The notes under the pieces are model-generated. The model was not told the origin of the DNA, did no database searches, and saw only the letters and a list, made by a program, of their open reading frames with translations. Source: CANHVK01 sp044232905 (GTDB taxonomy: Bacteria; Bacteroidota; Bacteroidia; Flavobacteriales_D; Crocinitomicaceae). From it: a DNA stretch of 22,471 nucleotides. The stretch lies in NCBI GenBank assembly GCA_044232905.1, contig JBIIKZ010000035.1:1-22471 (forward strand), written 5' to 3'. Below are positions 7,238 through 15,593 of the stretch, piece after piece. Every line of letters begins with the position of its first letter. The first letter of the stretch is position 1. The translations under genes were made by a program, and so were the position numbers.

Positions 7238-7489
7238 ATGGCTAATCATAAGTCTGCTAAAAAAAGAATTAGATCGAATGAGTCAAAAAGACTTATTAAC
7301 AAGTACCAACATAAAACGACAAGAAACGCTTTACGTAAGTTACGTGGTTTGTCTGATAAAGCGGAGGCTCAAACATTATTTGTTTCTGTTTCTTCTATGA
7401 TTGATAAGTTAGCGAAGAAAAACATTATTCACGCTAACAAAGCTGCTAACTTGAAATCAGGTTTAGCTGTTAAAATCAATAAATTATAA
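7238..7489 (+). CDS. rpsT: 30S ribosomal protein S20
   Basis: An 83-residue, strongly basic, helical protein that binds 16S rRNA early in small-subunit assembly. The start MANHKSAKKRIRSNESKRLINKY and the alanine/lysine-rich C-terminus (IIHANKAANLKSGLAVKIN) are typical of S20, and the length is normal. It begins 48 nt after the second tRNA-Glu. No good promoter lies between them, so it is probably read from the 6954-6984 promoter together with the tRNAs and released by tRNA processing. A GC-rich terminator follows 24 nt after the stop. Confidence 0.97.
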   Translation: MANHKSAKKRIRSNESKRLINKYQHKTTRNALRKLRGLSDKAEAQTLFVSVSSMIDKLAKKNIIHANKAANLKSGLAVKINKL

Positions 7490-7513
7490 TATACGATTTT
7501 TTCATATAGATAC

Positions 7514-7536
7514 AGGGGGATTTGTTCCCCCTTTTT
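7514..7536 (+). terminator. Terminator after rpsT
   Basis: AGGGGGA (7514-7520) and TCCCCCT (7526-7532) form a perfect 7-bp GC-rich stem with loop TTTGT, followed by a T run to 7536. Confidence 0.92.
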
Positions 7537-7560
7537 CTGTTTATAGACGTTTAAGAAAAG

Positions 7561-7591
7561 TTTGGTTTTGATTGAATCGGATGTATCTTTA
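7561..7591 (+). promoter_or_regulatory. Promoter of the outer-membrane protein gene
   Basis: TTTG (7561-7564), 19 nt, TATCTTTA (7584-7591): one mismatch from the Bacteroidota consensus. It predicts a start near 7597 and a short leader to the GTG at 7621. Confidence 0.6.
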
Positions 7592-7620
7592 GCGACAATT
7601 CGATTTTAAAAGTTTATTTT

Positions 7621-9366
7621 GTGAAAATTGTAAAATCTATCTTTTTATGCTTTTTTTCGTTTGCTTCAATTGCGCAGACAGATTTTCTTTTGCATAAAGT
7701 AGATACTTTAAAAGCGGATTTTCGCTCTGGAGGAAAATCAAACGATTCCTTAGACCTCTATTTTGCTGAAAAACAAACAACTCTTCCCGGTGGTACTCAA
7801 AATAATCCTTTCGGAGTAAATGGAAATGATTATTTTAATTTCTTTCAATCGCTCACTAATCAATATCGAACCACTAAGATAGCTTCACCGATTTTTACAG
7901 CATTGCCGCATCTAGGTTTTATGTATTCTGTTGGTTCGGGAGGTTTACAGTATTTACATGCAGATTTCCAGCAAACATTCCGAGGAAATTTACATTTTAG
8001 CATGCATTACAACCGACAGGTAAGTTCTACCTTATATAAACAAAGTGATTTTAGTGCAGATGCATTTACGTTCAGTTTAGCACGTTATGGAAAACACTGG
8101 AAACATTTAATAGAAGGTTCTTCTTCGAAGTTTGTACGTGCATTGAATGGAGGTGTAAGTTCGGATAATAAAATGTTGAATTCTTATGGATTAGAATATG
8201 CGCCGATTAATAAAGCGCTGGCAAATGATTCATCTAATCGTTCTTATTTACAACAGCAATCGGTGTGGAATTTTTTACCGATTGATTCGTTGCGTAAATT
8301 CGAAACAGGTTTGGTTTTTTCTAATCAACTTCGGGTAGATCGTAGAATTTACCGTGAAAAAGATTCTATTGCTAAATTATATCCTTTTTTTGCAGATGCA
8401 TCATTTACTCGAGATCTCTCGCAATGGTCTTTTTTAGAAAGTGGAGTTTCTTATTTCTTGAAAACAATAAAACACACTTCTGCGTTTGGGATGAATCATG
8501 TATATTGGATATATAAGACAAATGCATTTCAAATCAAAAATGCAATTAATATTACCTGGAATACCTTGTTGAGTTTTGGAAGCACCAAGGTAAACTATGC
8601 GATGATGCAAAACTTGGTAGGGCAAGGAAAGCAATTTAGCCATACAGTACAATTAATCAATTCACAAAAATATGGTGAACACCAACTGGAAATAGTAAAA
8701 AGTCAGTTAGTTCCGGAGCCAATACAGCGCTTGTATTTTGGGAATACTATTGCTTGGGAAATTCCTACGGTGGAAAAGCAAGGGTTACTAGCAATGGCAT
8801 ATACTTTTTCCGGAAAAAGTACTTGGAAACCATTTATTAAAGTTGGGTATAAACAAATGCAAAACACGTATTTTTTATTACAGGATAGCTGGAGAAACGA
8901 TACGCTTACAAACCTACAGCAGTTATTAGTAAGTACGTCGTGTGATATTAGGATGGGGAAATTCCATATACAACCAAGGATAACATTAAATTATTTAAAT
9001 AAAAATATAAGCTTGTTGCCTAAATACGATATAAGAGCTCGATTATTTTTCAAAACAACCATTAAGCAAAAAGAGAAATATGAATTTATTGTAGGTACAG
9101 ATGTGTACACTAAATCGTCTTATGCACTTATGAATTTTGATTCTCCATGGGGTCTATATAGTGTTAAAAATCCAATGAATTTATCTTATGCTTCGATAGT
9201 ACAATTGGATGCATTCGTAGGTGTATCCATCGATGAATTTCGTTTTTATTTTAAATACGAAAATATCGATCATGCATGGAATCCTGTTGCAAACCGTGTG
9301 GCGATTAATTACCCGGTTATGCCTAGAATTTTGCGAATTGGTTTGACGTGGGATTTTCTGAATTAG
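7621..9366 (+). CDS. Outer-membrane beta-barrel protein, putative porin
   Basis: 581 residues beginning with GTG. A short signal peptide (KIVKSIFLCFFSFASIAQ, cleavage after about residue 19) is followed by a linker and then a long run of alternating hydrophobic/polar strands rich in Tyr, Phe, Ser and Asn. The chain ends near an aromatic strand (IGLTWDFLN), as in a transmembrane barrel. The overall form (signal, about 60-residue N-terminal segment containing NPFGVNGNDYFNFF, large barrel) resembles the 'putative porin' family common in Bacteroidota. The substrate is unknown. It has no T9SS C-terminal domain and no SusD-like partner, so it is not a SusC-type transporter. Its last 44 nt overlap the 3' end of the opposite-strand acyltransferase gene, and no terminator is visible between them. 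Confidence 0.7.
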   Translation: MKIVKSIFLCFFSFASIAQTDFLLHKVDTLKADFRSGGKSNDSLDLYFAEKQTTLPGGTQNNPFGVNGNDYFNFFQSLTNQYRTTKIASPIFTALPHLGFMYSVGSGGLQYLHADFQQTFRGNLHFSMHYNRQVSSTLYKQSDFSADAFTFSLARYGKHWKHLIEGSSSKFVRALNGGVSSDNKMLNSYGLEYAPINKALANDSSNRSYLQQQSVWNFLPIDSLRKFETGLVFSNQLRVDRRIYREKDSIAKLYPFFADASFTRDLSQWSFLESGVSYFLKTIKHTSAFGMNHVYWIYKTNAFQIKNAINITWNTLLSFGSTKVNYAMMQNLVGQGKQFSHTVQLINSQKYGEHQLEIVKSQLVPEPIQRLYFGNTIAWEIPTVEKQGLLAMAYTFSGKSTWKPFIKVGYKQMQNTYFLLQDSWRNDTLTNLQQLLVSTSCDIRMGKFHIQPRITLNYLNKNISLLPKYDIRARLFFKTTIKQKEKYEFIVGTDVYTKSSYALMNFDSPWGLYSVKNPMNLSYASIVQLDAFVGVSIDEFRFYFKYENIDHAWNPVANRVAINYPVMPRILRIGLTWDFLN

Positions 9367-10327
9367 GATCTTCTTTTGGGGTGCTAATAGGAAAACGGTT
9401 TTCAAATTTTTCTTTCAATTCCGCGCGTAATTCTTCTAAATTTTCAGGAATATGGCGTTTCCAACGATTGTGTGACCATAGCCAATATTCTGGGTTTTTA
9501 TTGATTGATCGCTCCAGAAGTTTTGTGTGTTTTTCCGTAATTTCTCCATAAGGCATCTCACTTGGATTCTCACAAATTAATTGAAAATCTACTTTGTAAT
9601 AACCTCTTCTACGTTTATTAATCACGAAAAATACTACCGCACTATTGTATTGGTGTGCTAATTGTTCACAGCCAAAAAACACAGCCGTTTTTTGATTTAA
9701 AAAGTTCATCCAATATGCTTTGAGTGAATTTCCTGGTGCTTGATCAGCTAAAACTAATGTTGCTGTTGGTTTTTTTTGTGTTTCTGCTAAATATGCATGG
9801 ACATTATTAGCGTTTAAAATTTTCATTCCAAATCGACCTCTGCGTTGGTTGAGTTTTTCATTCCAAAAAGCATTCGATAAAGGCATACCAATACCAGCGG
9901 CTTGGTGTCGTAATAATAAATTTTGTGCAGTAATCATCCATTCCCAATTGTTGTAATGACCCGAAACAAGAAGTACATTCTTTCCCTCTGCAAACAATTT
10001 GTTTACTAAGGTGTGGTCTGAAACCTTAAAACGTTTGCGTAATTCACGTTCACTAATGGAAATGTTTTTGATGCTTTCGGCAAGTAAATCGCAGAGGTGT
10101 TTGTAAAAGGCGCGATTTATTTTTTTGCGATGTCCATGCGATGCTTGTGGAAACGATTTGAAAATATTTTTGCGAATCAGTTTTTTCCGGTAAGGAAAAA
10201 CATAAATTAGTAGTAAGTAGAAGAAATCCGTAAAAATATAAATCACCCATAATGGTAAAAGGGAAATAGGGTATACGATGAAATAGTATACAAAAGCAGA
10301 TGTTAAATAGGATATTTTGTTCCCCAT
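9323..10327 (-). CDS. Lipid A-type / lysophospholipid acyltransferase (LpxL/HtrB family)
   Basis: 334 residues. The N-terminus carries one or two hydrophobic segments (about 8-45) that would anchor it in the inner membrane, followed by a basic cytoplasmic domain. The catalytic HX4E motif is HYNNWE (H124 to E129) in VSGHYNNWEW. Later blocks, GIGMPLSNAFWNEKLNQRRGRFGM, VLADQAPG and WLWSHNRWK, fit the LpxL/HtrB acyltransferases that add secondary acyl chains to lipid A. The start ATG (10325-10327) lies inside the end of rarA, overlapping by 25 nt, so it is probably translationally coupled. The polar tail of about 30 residues runs over the 3' end of the convergent barrel gene, and its last residues (NPTSNQFAKF) are encoded antisense to the final barrel strand. 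The exact acyl acceptor cannot be told from sequence. Confidence 0.88.
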   Translation of the reverse strand: MGNKISYLTSAFVYYFIVYPISLLPLWVIYIFTDFFYLLLIYVFPYRKKLIRKNIFKSFPQASHGHRKKINRAFYKHLCDLLAESIKNISISERELRKRFKVSDHTLVNKLFAEGKNVLLVSGHYNNWEWMITAQNLLLRHQAAGIGMPLSNAFWNEKLNQRRGRFGMKILNANNVHAYLAETQKKPTATLVLADQAPGNSLKAYWMNFLNQKTAVFFGCEQLAHQYNSAVVFFVINKRRRGYYKVDFQLICENPSEMPYGEITEKHTKLLERSINKNPEYWLWSHNRWKRHIPENLEELRAELKEKFENRFPISTPKEDPNSENPTSNQFAKF

Positions 10328-11586
10328 AGTTTTTTGATTTGTTCTGAAATTTCTTGTTCTTTGCGACTACTTCCAGCATGAAAAAAGTTTGTTTTACTTA
10401 ATGCTTCTGGCATATAATCTTGTTGAATAAAATTATTTTCGAATTCGTGTGCGTATTTATATCCTTCGCCGTAACCGAGGTCTTTCATTAATTTTGTTGG
10501 TGCATTTCGTAAATGAAGTGGTACCGGTAAATTTCCAGACTGACTAACCACTTGTTGCGCATTATTGATTGCTTGATATGCAGCATTTCCTTTCGGGGAA
10601 GTTGCTAAATAAATAACACATTGCGAGAGAATTATGCGTGATTCAGGCCATCCGATTGCTTGTACGGCCTGAAACGTATTGTTTGCCATTACTAAAGCTG
10701 TTGGATTCGCTAATCCAATATCTTCACTCGCAGCAATTAGTAGTCTGCGCGCAATAAATTTAGGGTCTTCACCACCAGCAATCATTCGTGCTAGCCAATA
10801 TACAGCTGCATTTGGGTCACTTCCACGGATAGATTTTATAAATGCCGATGCAATATCATAGTGTACCTCACCATCTTTATCGTAGATGGCCAAACTCTTA
10901 TTTGCAAATTTTTCTACTAATGCATTTGTAACATTGATTGCTTCACCGGTATCACAATTGGAAATGATTAATTCAAAAACATTTAATAGTTTTCGGGCAT
11001 CACCACCAGAAATACCTAATAAAGCATTTGTTTCTAGCAGGTTAATCTTTCTAGTTTTAAGGTGTTCATCGGATTGAATCGCTTGTTTTAAAATAGCAAG
11101 TAATTCCTCTTGAGTGTGATTTTGCAAGGTATATACCTGACAACGGGAAAGAAGTGCTGAAATAACTTCAAAAGATGGATTTTCTGTAGTTGCACCAATT
11201 AATGTTATTATTCCTCGCTCTACAGCATTTAATAAGGAGTCTTGTTGCGATTTCGAAAAACGGTGAATTTCATCAATAAATAGGATGGTTCCTTTTTCTT
11301 GAAATAAGCCTCCTTGTTCTACTTTTTGAATTACATCACGTACATCTTTAACGCCGGATGAAATAGCAGATAAGGTGTAAATTGTACGATTCGTTTGCTT
11401 TGCAATTAGATACGCTAATGTTGTTTTTCCTACACCAGGTGGACCCCAAAGAATCATCGATGGAATTAAGCCTTTTTCTAAACCAATGCGAAAAGAAGAA
11501 TCACTCCCAAGTAAATGAGATTGTCCAATATAATTGTCCAAAGAAAATGGACGCATTCTTTCTGCTAACGGTATAGGTTGTTGCAT
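10303..11586 (-). CDS. rarA: Replication-associated recombination protein A (AAA+ ATPase)
   Basis: 427 residues of the RarA/MgsA/WRNIP1 family, a clamp-loader-like AAA+ ATPase that acts at stalled replication forks. The family start is clear (PLAERMRPFSLDNYIGQSHLLG). Walker A is GPPGVGKT (48-55), Walker B is ILFIDEIHRF (101-110), and sensor 1 lies near GATTENPSF. The C-terminal half has the family's tetramerisation region, with SIRGSDPNAAVYWLARMIAGGEDPKFIARRL and VYLATSPKGNAAY-type blocks. Length is normal. It is the first gene of a two-gene unit with the overlapping acyltransferase. A promoter with a perfect -7 box lies 23 nt upstream of the ATG. Confidence 0.95.
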   Translation of the reverse strand: MQQPIPLAERMRPFSLDNYIGQSHLLGSDSSFRIGLEKGLIPSMILWGPPGVGKTTLAYLIAKQTNRTIYTLSAISSGVKDVRDVIQKVEQGGLFQEKGTILFIDEIHRFSKSQQDSLLNAVERGIITLIGATTENPSFEVISALLSRCQVYTLQNHTQEELLAILKQAIQSDEHLKTRKINLLETNALLGISGGDARKLLNVFELIISNCDTGEAINVTNALVEKFANKSLAIYDKDGEVHYDIASAFIKSIRGSDPNAAVYWLARMIAGGEDPKFIARRLLIAASEDIGLANPTALVMANNTFQAVQAIGWPESRIILSQCVIYLATSPKGNAAYQAINNAQQVVSQSGNLPVPLHLRNAPTKLMKDLGYGEGYKYAHEFENNFIQQDYMPEALSKTNFFHAGSSRKEQEISEQIKKLWGTKYPI

Positions 11587-11608
11587 AAGTAATTATTACC
11601 CTTTTAAT

Positions 11609-11640
11609 CAAATATAAGTAATATAACTGATGAAAGCAAG
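11609..11640 (-). promoter_or_regulatory. Promoter of rarA
   Basis: Read on the minus strand: CTTG (11640-11637), 20 nt, TATATTTG (11616-11609). The -7 box is perfect and the -33 box has one mismatch. It lies 23 nt upstream of the rarA ATG. Confidence 0.6.
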
Positions 11641-11716
11641 CCTTGTTATCCACAATTTCCTACTGATTGTTAATATATTCTAGGGTATTCGCGATATCTT
11701 TTTCGGTTAGGGCATG

Positions 11717-11745
11717 GTTGTTTTGTTTCTATAATATTAACTTTG
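11717..11745 (+). promoter_or_regulatory. Promoter of the lipoprotein-permease-hydrolase unit
   Basis: TAACTTTG (11738-11745) matches TAnnTTTG exactly. The -33 position is weaker, with GTTG at 11717-11720 (17-nt spacing). The expected leader is about 65 nt. It is divergent from the rarA promoter, with about 75 nt between the two. Confidence 0.5.
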
Positions 11746-11815
11746 CGCTCTTGTTTTAAAGTGTTCAATCTGCATTTAAAAAACATGAAAAAATTGATAA
11801 TTAAGTAAATATAGA

Positions 11816-12997
11816 ATGAAATTAGGGTATAAGAGCATTGGGTTTTTGATAGGGATGTTTATCGTTTCTTGTGGAAGTACTTCAACTAAAAAGGTGGAGA
11901 AAAAGAGTGTTGAAAAAACAGGGGTAAAGATAGGTCAAAATAAAGAAGCCATAGAAGAACCGAAAGATTCTATCTACATCGATTCCTTTTTTACGGATAT
12001 TGCGCACACAATTGGTGGGTTTGAAAATAATTTCGCAAAGAAACGTAAGTTAGTTAGTAATTATCCTGCAACTGTATCGGCTCAATTTTCAGGGTTTACT
12101 AAATCTAAAATGGAACCAATTACGAATTGGGTGAAAGAAAATAAAATGATTCCTGAAAATTACGCGTGTAAAACATTATTTTATCCTTTAGCAGGTGCTG
12201 ATTTTGTATATGCGGATGCTTTTTTCTCAGATGTTCGAAATTATATTTTAGTTGGCTTGGAAAAACCAGGCTATTTACCGAATTATGATCAATTATCCAA
12301 TACGGATTTGCAAAATTATTTGAACCAAATTTTTAATAGTTTGGACATTTCCATGAAATCAGGATTCTTCCGTACAAAAAGTATGGCTGTGCAGTTTAAT
12401 CAGAAAACGGTAAATGGTACTCTGCATTCCTTGTTGTTTTATTTAGCACGTAGGGGAAATAAAATTCGTAAAATCCGTCACTTTATTTTAAAAGAAAATG
12501 CGGTAATAAAATATACTTCAGGTACAGAAGGAATGTTTAGCCCAGGTTTAGATATCGAATTTTTAACAGCGGATAATAAAGTCAAAAACTTATATTATTT
12601 CAATACAGACTTAAGTGATGCAAATACTAAAATTGACAATTTCTTTAATTGGGTGAGTACATTTGGGGAACACCACACAATGTTAAAAGCTGCTTCTTAT
12701 TTGAATTCGCGCGATTATTTCTCTAAAACACGTAATTATATCTTGAAATCTTCGAATATGATTGTGCAAGATGATAGTGGGATTCCGTATAAATATTTCG
12801 TAGATGGAAAGTGGCAAGTGCAATTATACGGTGGCTACAAAAAAGTAATTCCATTATTTTCATCGCGTATACAACCGGATATGGTAAGGGCATATGCGGA
12901 TACAACTAAGTTGACAAGTAAATATTTACCATTTAGAATTGGTTATAATGTGGCAGTTGGAGAAACAAATCTTCAGGTGATTTACAAAAAGAAGTAA
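11816..12997 (+). CDS. Lipoprotein of unknown function
   Basis: 393 residues. The signal peptide ends in a lipobox IVSC with the lipidated cysteine at residue 19 (FLIGMFIVSCGS). The residues after the cysteine (GSTSTKKVEKK) lack the acidic surface-export signal known from Bacteroidota lipoproteins, so I infer a periplasm-facing lipoprotein. A Lys/Glu-rich linker follows to about residue 50, then a mixed globular domain I cannot place. Notable segments are SDVRNYILVGLEKPGYLPNY, GTLHSLLFYLARRGNKIRK and FRIGYNVAVGETNLQVIYKKK. It is the first gene of a unit with an amino-acid-type permease starting 15 nt downstream and a serine hydrolase after that. A role linked to envelope or peptide metabolism is possible but not shown. 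Confidence 0.8.
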   Translation: MKLGYKSIGFLIGMFIVSCGSTSTKKVEKKSVEKTGVKIGQNKEAIEEPKDSIYIDSFFTDIAHTIGGFENNFAKKRKLVSNYPATVSAQFSGFTKSKMEPITNWVKENKMIPENYACKTLFYPLAGADFVYADAFFSDVRNYILVGLEKPGYLPNYDQLSNTDLQNYLNQIFNSLDISMKSGFFRTKSMAVQFNQKTVNGTLHSLLFYLARRGNKIRKIRHFILKENAVIKYTSGTEGMFSPGLDIEFLTADNKVKNLYYFNTDLSDANTKIDNFFNWVSTFGEHHTMLKAASYLNSRDYFSKTRNYILKSSNMIVQDDSGIPYKYFVDGKWQVQLYGGYKKVIPLFSSRIQPDMVRAYADTTKLTSKYLPFRIGYNVAVGETNLQVIYKKK

Positions 12998-13012
12998 AGA
13001 CAGCTATTTTTT

Positions 13013-14326
13013 ATGGCAATTAAGAAAAAGTTTAGTTTATACACTGCAATCATGGTGGTCGTAGCCAATATGATTGGTGCTGGTGTGTTTACAAGTATTG
13101 GTTTTCAGGTGCTTGACGTGCAGTCGGGTTCTGCGATACTCTTATTATGGATCATTGGGGGTATAATTGCATTCTTTGGTGCGTATTCCTATGCGATTCT
13201 TGGAACTTTCTATAAAAAAAACGGGGGTGAATACCTTTTCTTGAAATCTGCATATTCTGAACAATTAGGATTCTTGTCTGGATGGATTTCGTTTCTATTA
13301 GGTTTTGCAGCACCAATTGCAGCAGCTTGTTTTGCCTTTAGTTCCTATTTTTCAGGGATGATACATTCTGAACAAAATGCAACATTTTTAGGTGTTCCGA
13401 TGGTGACTGTTTATGCTGCCATTATATTGTTTTTTATCACACTTATGCATTCGCGTAGCCACAAGATAAGTTCTGTGTTTCAAAATATTTCTTCAACGAT
13501 TAAAATTATTATTCTTGCTGTATTGATACTTATCGGATTTTTTTCCGAGCATAAAGTAGCTGTAGATTTTTCCTTCGGAGAAAAATTTCTAACGGATGTC
13601 TGGGATAAAATGTTTGCTTTGTGTTTGTTTTTTGTAGGGTACGCGTATTCTGGTTGGAATGCAGCGGCATATATCGGGGGAGAGGTAGAAAATCCAAAAC
13701 GGAATGTACCACTTGCTTTAATAATAGGGACAGGAACAGTTTCTATTCTTTATGTCTTATTGAATTATGTGTTTTTAAAAAATATACCGATTGATCAGAT
13801 GGCAGGACAGTTAGATGTTGGGATAATTTTTGTAGAGAAAGTATTGGGAGACACATGGAGTAGAGTTTTTGGAGGAGTTATTTCGTTTTTATTAATTTCC
13901 AGTATTTCTAGTATGGTATTAGCTGGGCCTCGCGTGACGAATGCTGTAGCGAAAGATTTTTCCAAGTTAAATTGGTTTAGCGCGAATAATGAAAGTGGTA
14001 TTCCTATTCGTGCCTTGTGGATTCAAGCGATTATAGCTTTTGCTTTTGTTGCAACTTCTTCGTTTCAAAGCTTAATTATTATGATAGGTTTTGTATTAAA
14101 TCTTTTCACAATGCTAACGGTTATTGGTTCTATTCGTGTTGGATTGCGCATTAAAAATGTAAGTGGATTGATAAATAAAGTTGTTTTCCCGTTATTTCCA
14201 ATTATCTTCTTGTTGTTCCAAACATGGATACTTATCTTTGGATTGGTCGATAAGCCAAAAGAATCCTTATTTGGATTATTTATAACTTTATTAGGAATAC
14301 CAGTTTATAGATGGGTAAAACGTTAA
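13013..14326 (+). CDS. APC-family amino acid permease
   Basis: 437 residues, almost wholly hydrophobic, with about 12 predicted membrane helices. The first helix carries the APC-superfamily signature NMIGAGVFTSIGF (residues about 19-31), which binds the amino-acid backbone in characterised members. The helix 6 region (FFVGYAYSGWNAAAYIGGEVENPKRNVPLALIIG) is also typical. It should be an inner-membrane amino acid or polyamine carrier, and the substrate cannot be assigned. It begins 15 nt after the lipoprotein stop, and its last 16 nt overlap the start of the serine hydrolase gene. Co-transcription and translational coupling are therefore likely. One attractive inference is uptake of amino acids or peptides released in the periplasm. 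Confidence 0.92.
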   Translation: MAIKKKFSLYTAIMVVVANMIGAGVFTSIGFQVLDVQSGSAILLLWIIGGIIAFFGAYSYAILGTFYKKNGGEYLFLKSAYSEQLGFLSGWISFLLGFAAPIAAACFAFSSYFSGMIHSEQNATFLGVPMVTVYAAIILFFITLMHSRSHKISSVFQNISSTIKIIILAVLILIGFFSEHKVAVDFSFGEKFLTDVWDKMFALCLFFVGYAYSGWNAAAYIGGEVENPKRNVPLALIIGTGTVSILYVLLNYVFLKNIPIDQMAGQLDVGIIFVEKVLGDTWSRVFGGVISFLLISSISSMVLAGPRVTNAVAKDFSKLNWFSANNESGIPIRALWIQAIIAFAFVATSSFQSLIIMIGFVLNLFTMLTVIGSIRVGLRIKNVSGLINKVVFPLFPIIFLLFQTWILIFGLVDKPKESLFGLFITLLGIPVYRWVKR

Positions 14327-15588
14327 TTATACTAGCATTATTGTGTAGTTGTAGCTTATTTGGACAAGTTGCTAACACTTCTAGTGCATCGCGCATTTTA
14401 CAAAATGTGTTGGATTCCTTGGAGAATAAATATCCAAAATTGATTGAAAATCCAGAAAAATACCGTTTCAAAATTGTTTTCACGGAAATCAAGCGCACCA
14501 AAGAAAAAGTGAATCTCGAAACAGTTGGGTTTCGCATGGAAGAAAAGGAGTATTTGTATCCTGCGAGCATCGTGAAATTACCAACGATATTAATTGGATT
14601 GGAGGAATATAATAAAATTCACAAAATGCGTTCGCGTGTGACGTATGAAACGCTTATTAAGTTCAATAAAGAAAAAGGGTGTATGCCAACCGCTTTTTCT
14701 GTGAAAATTGGAAATAAGCTGGAGTACTATACCTTGGATTTGTTTACGAAACAAATGTTGGGCATTTCTGATAATGATGCATATAACCGTATGTATGATT
14801 TCGTTGGACAACAACAATTAAACAGACGTTTAAAGGAATTAAATTTTCAAAATGGTAAAATAATTCGCAAGTTTGTATTGAATTGTTCCTTAGATCAAAA
14901 TAGAATTAGTGATTCGTATGTCTTTTTAGGGAGAAGAAATGAATGGTTGTATAACCGACGTGGAATTACAAATCCGGACACCATTTTAACAGATTCAACC
15001 TATAAAATTGGTAAAGCGTACGAAGGTTTAGATAAAAAGATTGTACCTCGTCCCTTTGATTTTTCACGTCAAAATAATTTGGAGTTAGTGGATTTACATA
15101 AAACCTTGAATGGGATTGTTTTTCCGAAATCCGAATTTGCACATACTTTTAATATTACCGAAGACCAACGTAAATATGTTCTTCAAAATCTAGGTAAATA
15201 TCCAGCTGAATTTGCGTTAGATTTTAATCCAAAAGATTTTCCTGCAACCTATAAAAAGTATTTATTTTTTGGTAAAGACACAAATACGAATTATACAAAC
15301 GATAGTTTAAGTCGCTTCCGATCGTTTAATGTGGTTGGTTTGTCTTTTGGTTGTGCAATCGATGCTGCGTATATTGTTGATTTAGATACAGGAAAAGAAT
15401 TCGTACTAACTGTTGGTATTTATGCGAATGAAGATGAAGTAATTAACGATGCAAAATACGATTACGAAACATTAGCTTATCCATTAATGAAAGATATTGG
15501 TCGTTTGATTATGAACCAACTCCCAGAAAACAAGGAGAACGTAGCATATTTGAGAGAGATGATTGGAGAAATAGGGTTAAAACGATAA
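14311..15588 (+). CDS. Exported serine hydrolase, class A beta-lactamase-like fold, atypical third motif
   Basis: 425 residues with a signal peptide (KTLIILALLCSCSLFGQ). Two of the three penicillin-interactive motifs are present: SxxK as SIVK (S86, K89; in YPASIVKLP) and SDN (153-155; in LGISDNDAYNR). The third, KTG, should lie on a strand before the GCAIDAAYIVD segment, but the sequence there is FNVVGLS (VVG at 341-343), so the lysine is absent. The region after it (DAAYIVDLDTGKEFVLTVGIYANED) matches the end of the class A fold. Related Bacteroidota proteins are annotated only as serine hydrolases, so beta-lactam resistance should not be assumed. The 'CSC' in the signal is not a convincing lipobox. 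The start ATG lies inside the permease gene (16-nt overlap). The gene ends 5 nt before the convergent dnaX stop. Confidence 0.85.
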   Translation: MGKTLIILALLCSCSLFGQVANTSSASRILQNVLDSLENKYPKLIENPEKYRFKIVFTEIKRTKEKVNLETVGFRMEEKEYLYPASIVKLPTILIGLEEYNKIHKMRSRVTYETLIKFNKEKGCMPTAFSVKIGNKLEYYTLDLFTKQMLGISDNDAYNRMYDFVGQQQLNRRLKELNFQNGKIIRKFVLNCSLDQNRISDSYVFLGRRNEWLYNRRGITNPDTILTDSTYKIGKAYEGLDKKIVPRPFDFSRQNNLELVDLHKTLNGIVFPKSEFAHTFNITEDQRKYVLQNLGKYPAEFALDFNPKDFPATYKKYLFFGKDTNTNYTNDSLSRFRSFNVVGLSFGCAIDAAYIVDLDTGKEFVLTVGIYANEDEVINDAKYDYETLAYPLMKDIGRLIMNQLPENKENVAYLREMIGEIGLKR

Positions 15589-15593
15589 ATCAA

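Noticed and set aside
10053..10379. 108-residue minus-strand open frame overlapping rarA and the acyltransferase
   Set aside because: It is out of frame with two well-supported genes and has Cys/Phe-rich composition typical of a shadow frame.
14311..15588. Beta-lactam resistance gene
   Set aside because: SxxK and SDN are fold motifs shared by many serine hydrolases. KTG is missing and the context is metabolic, so resistance is not supported.
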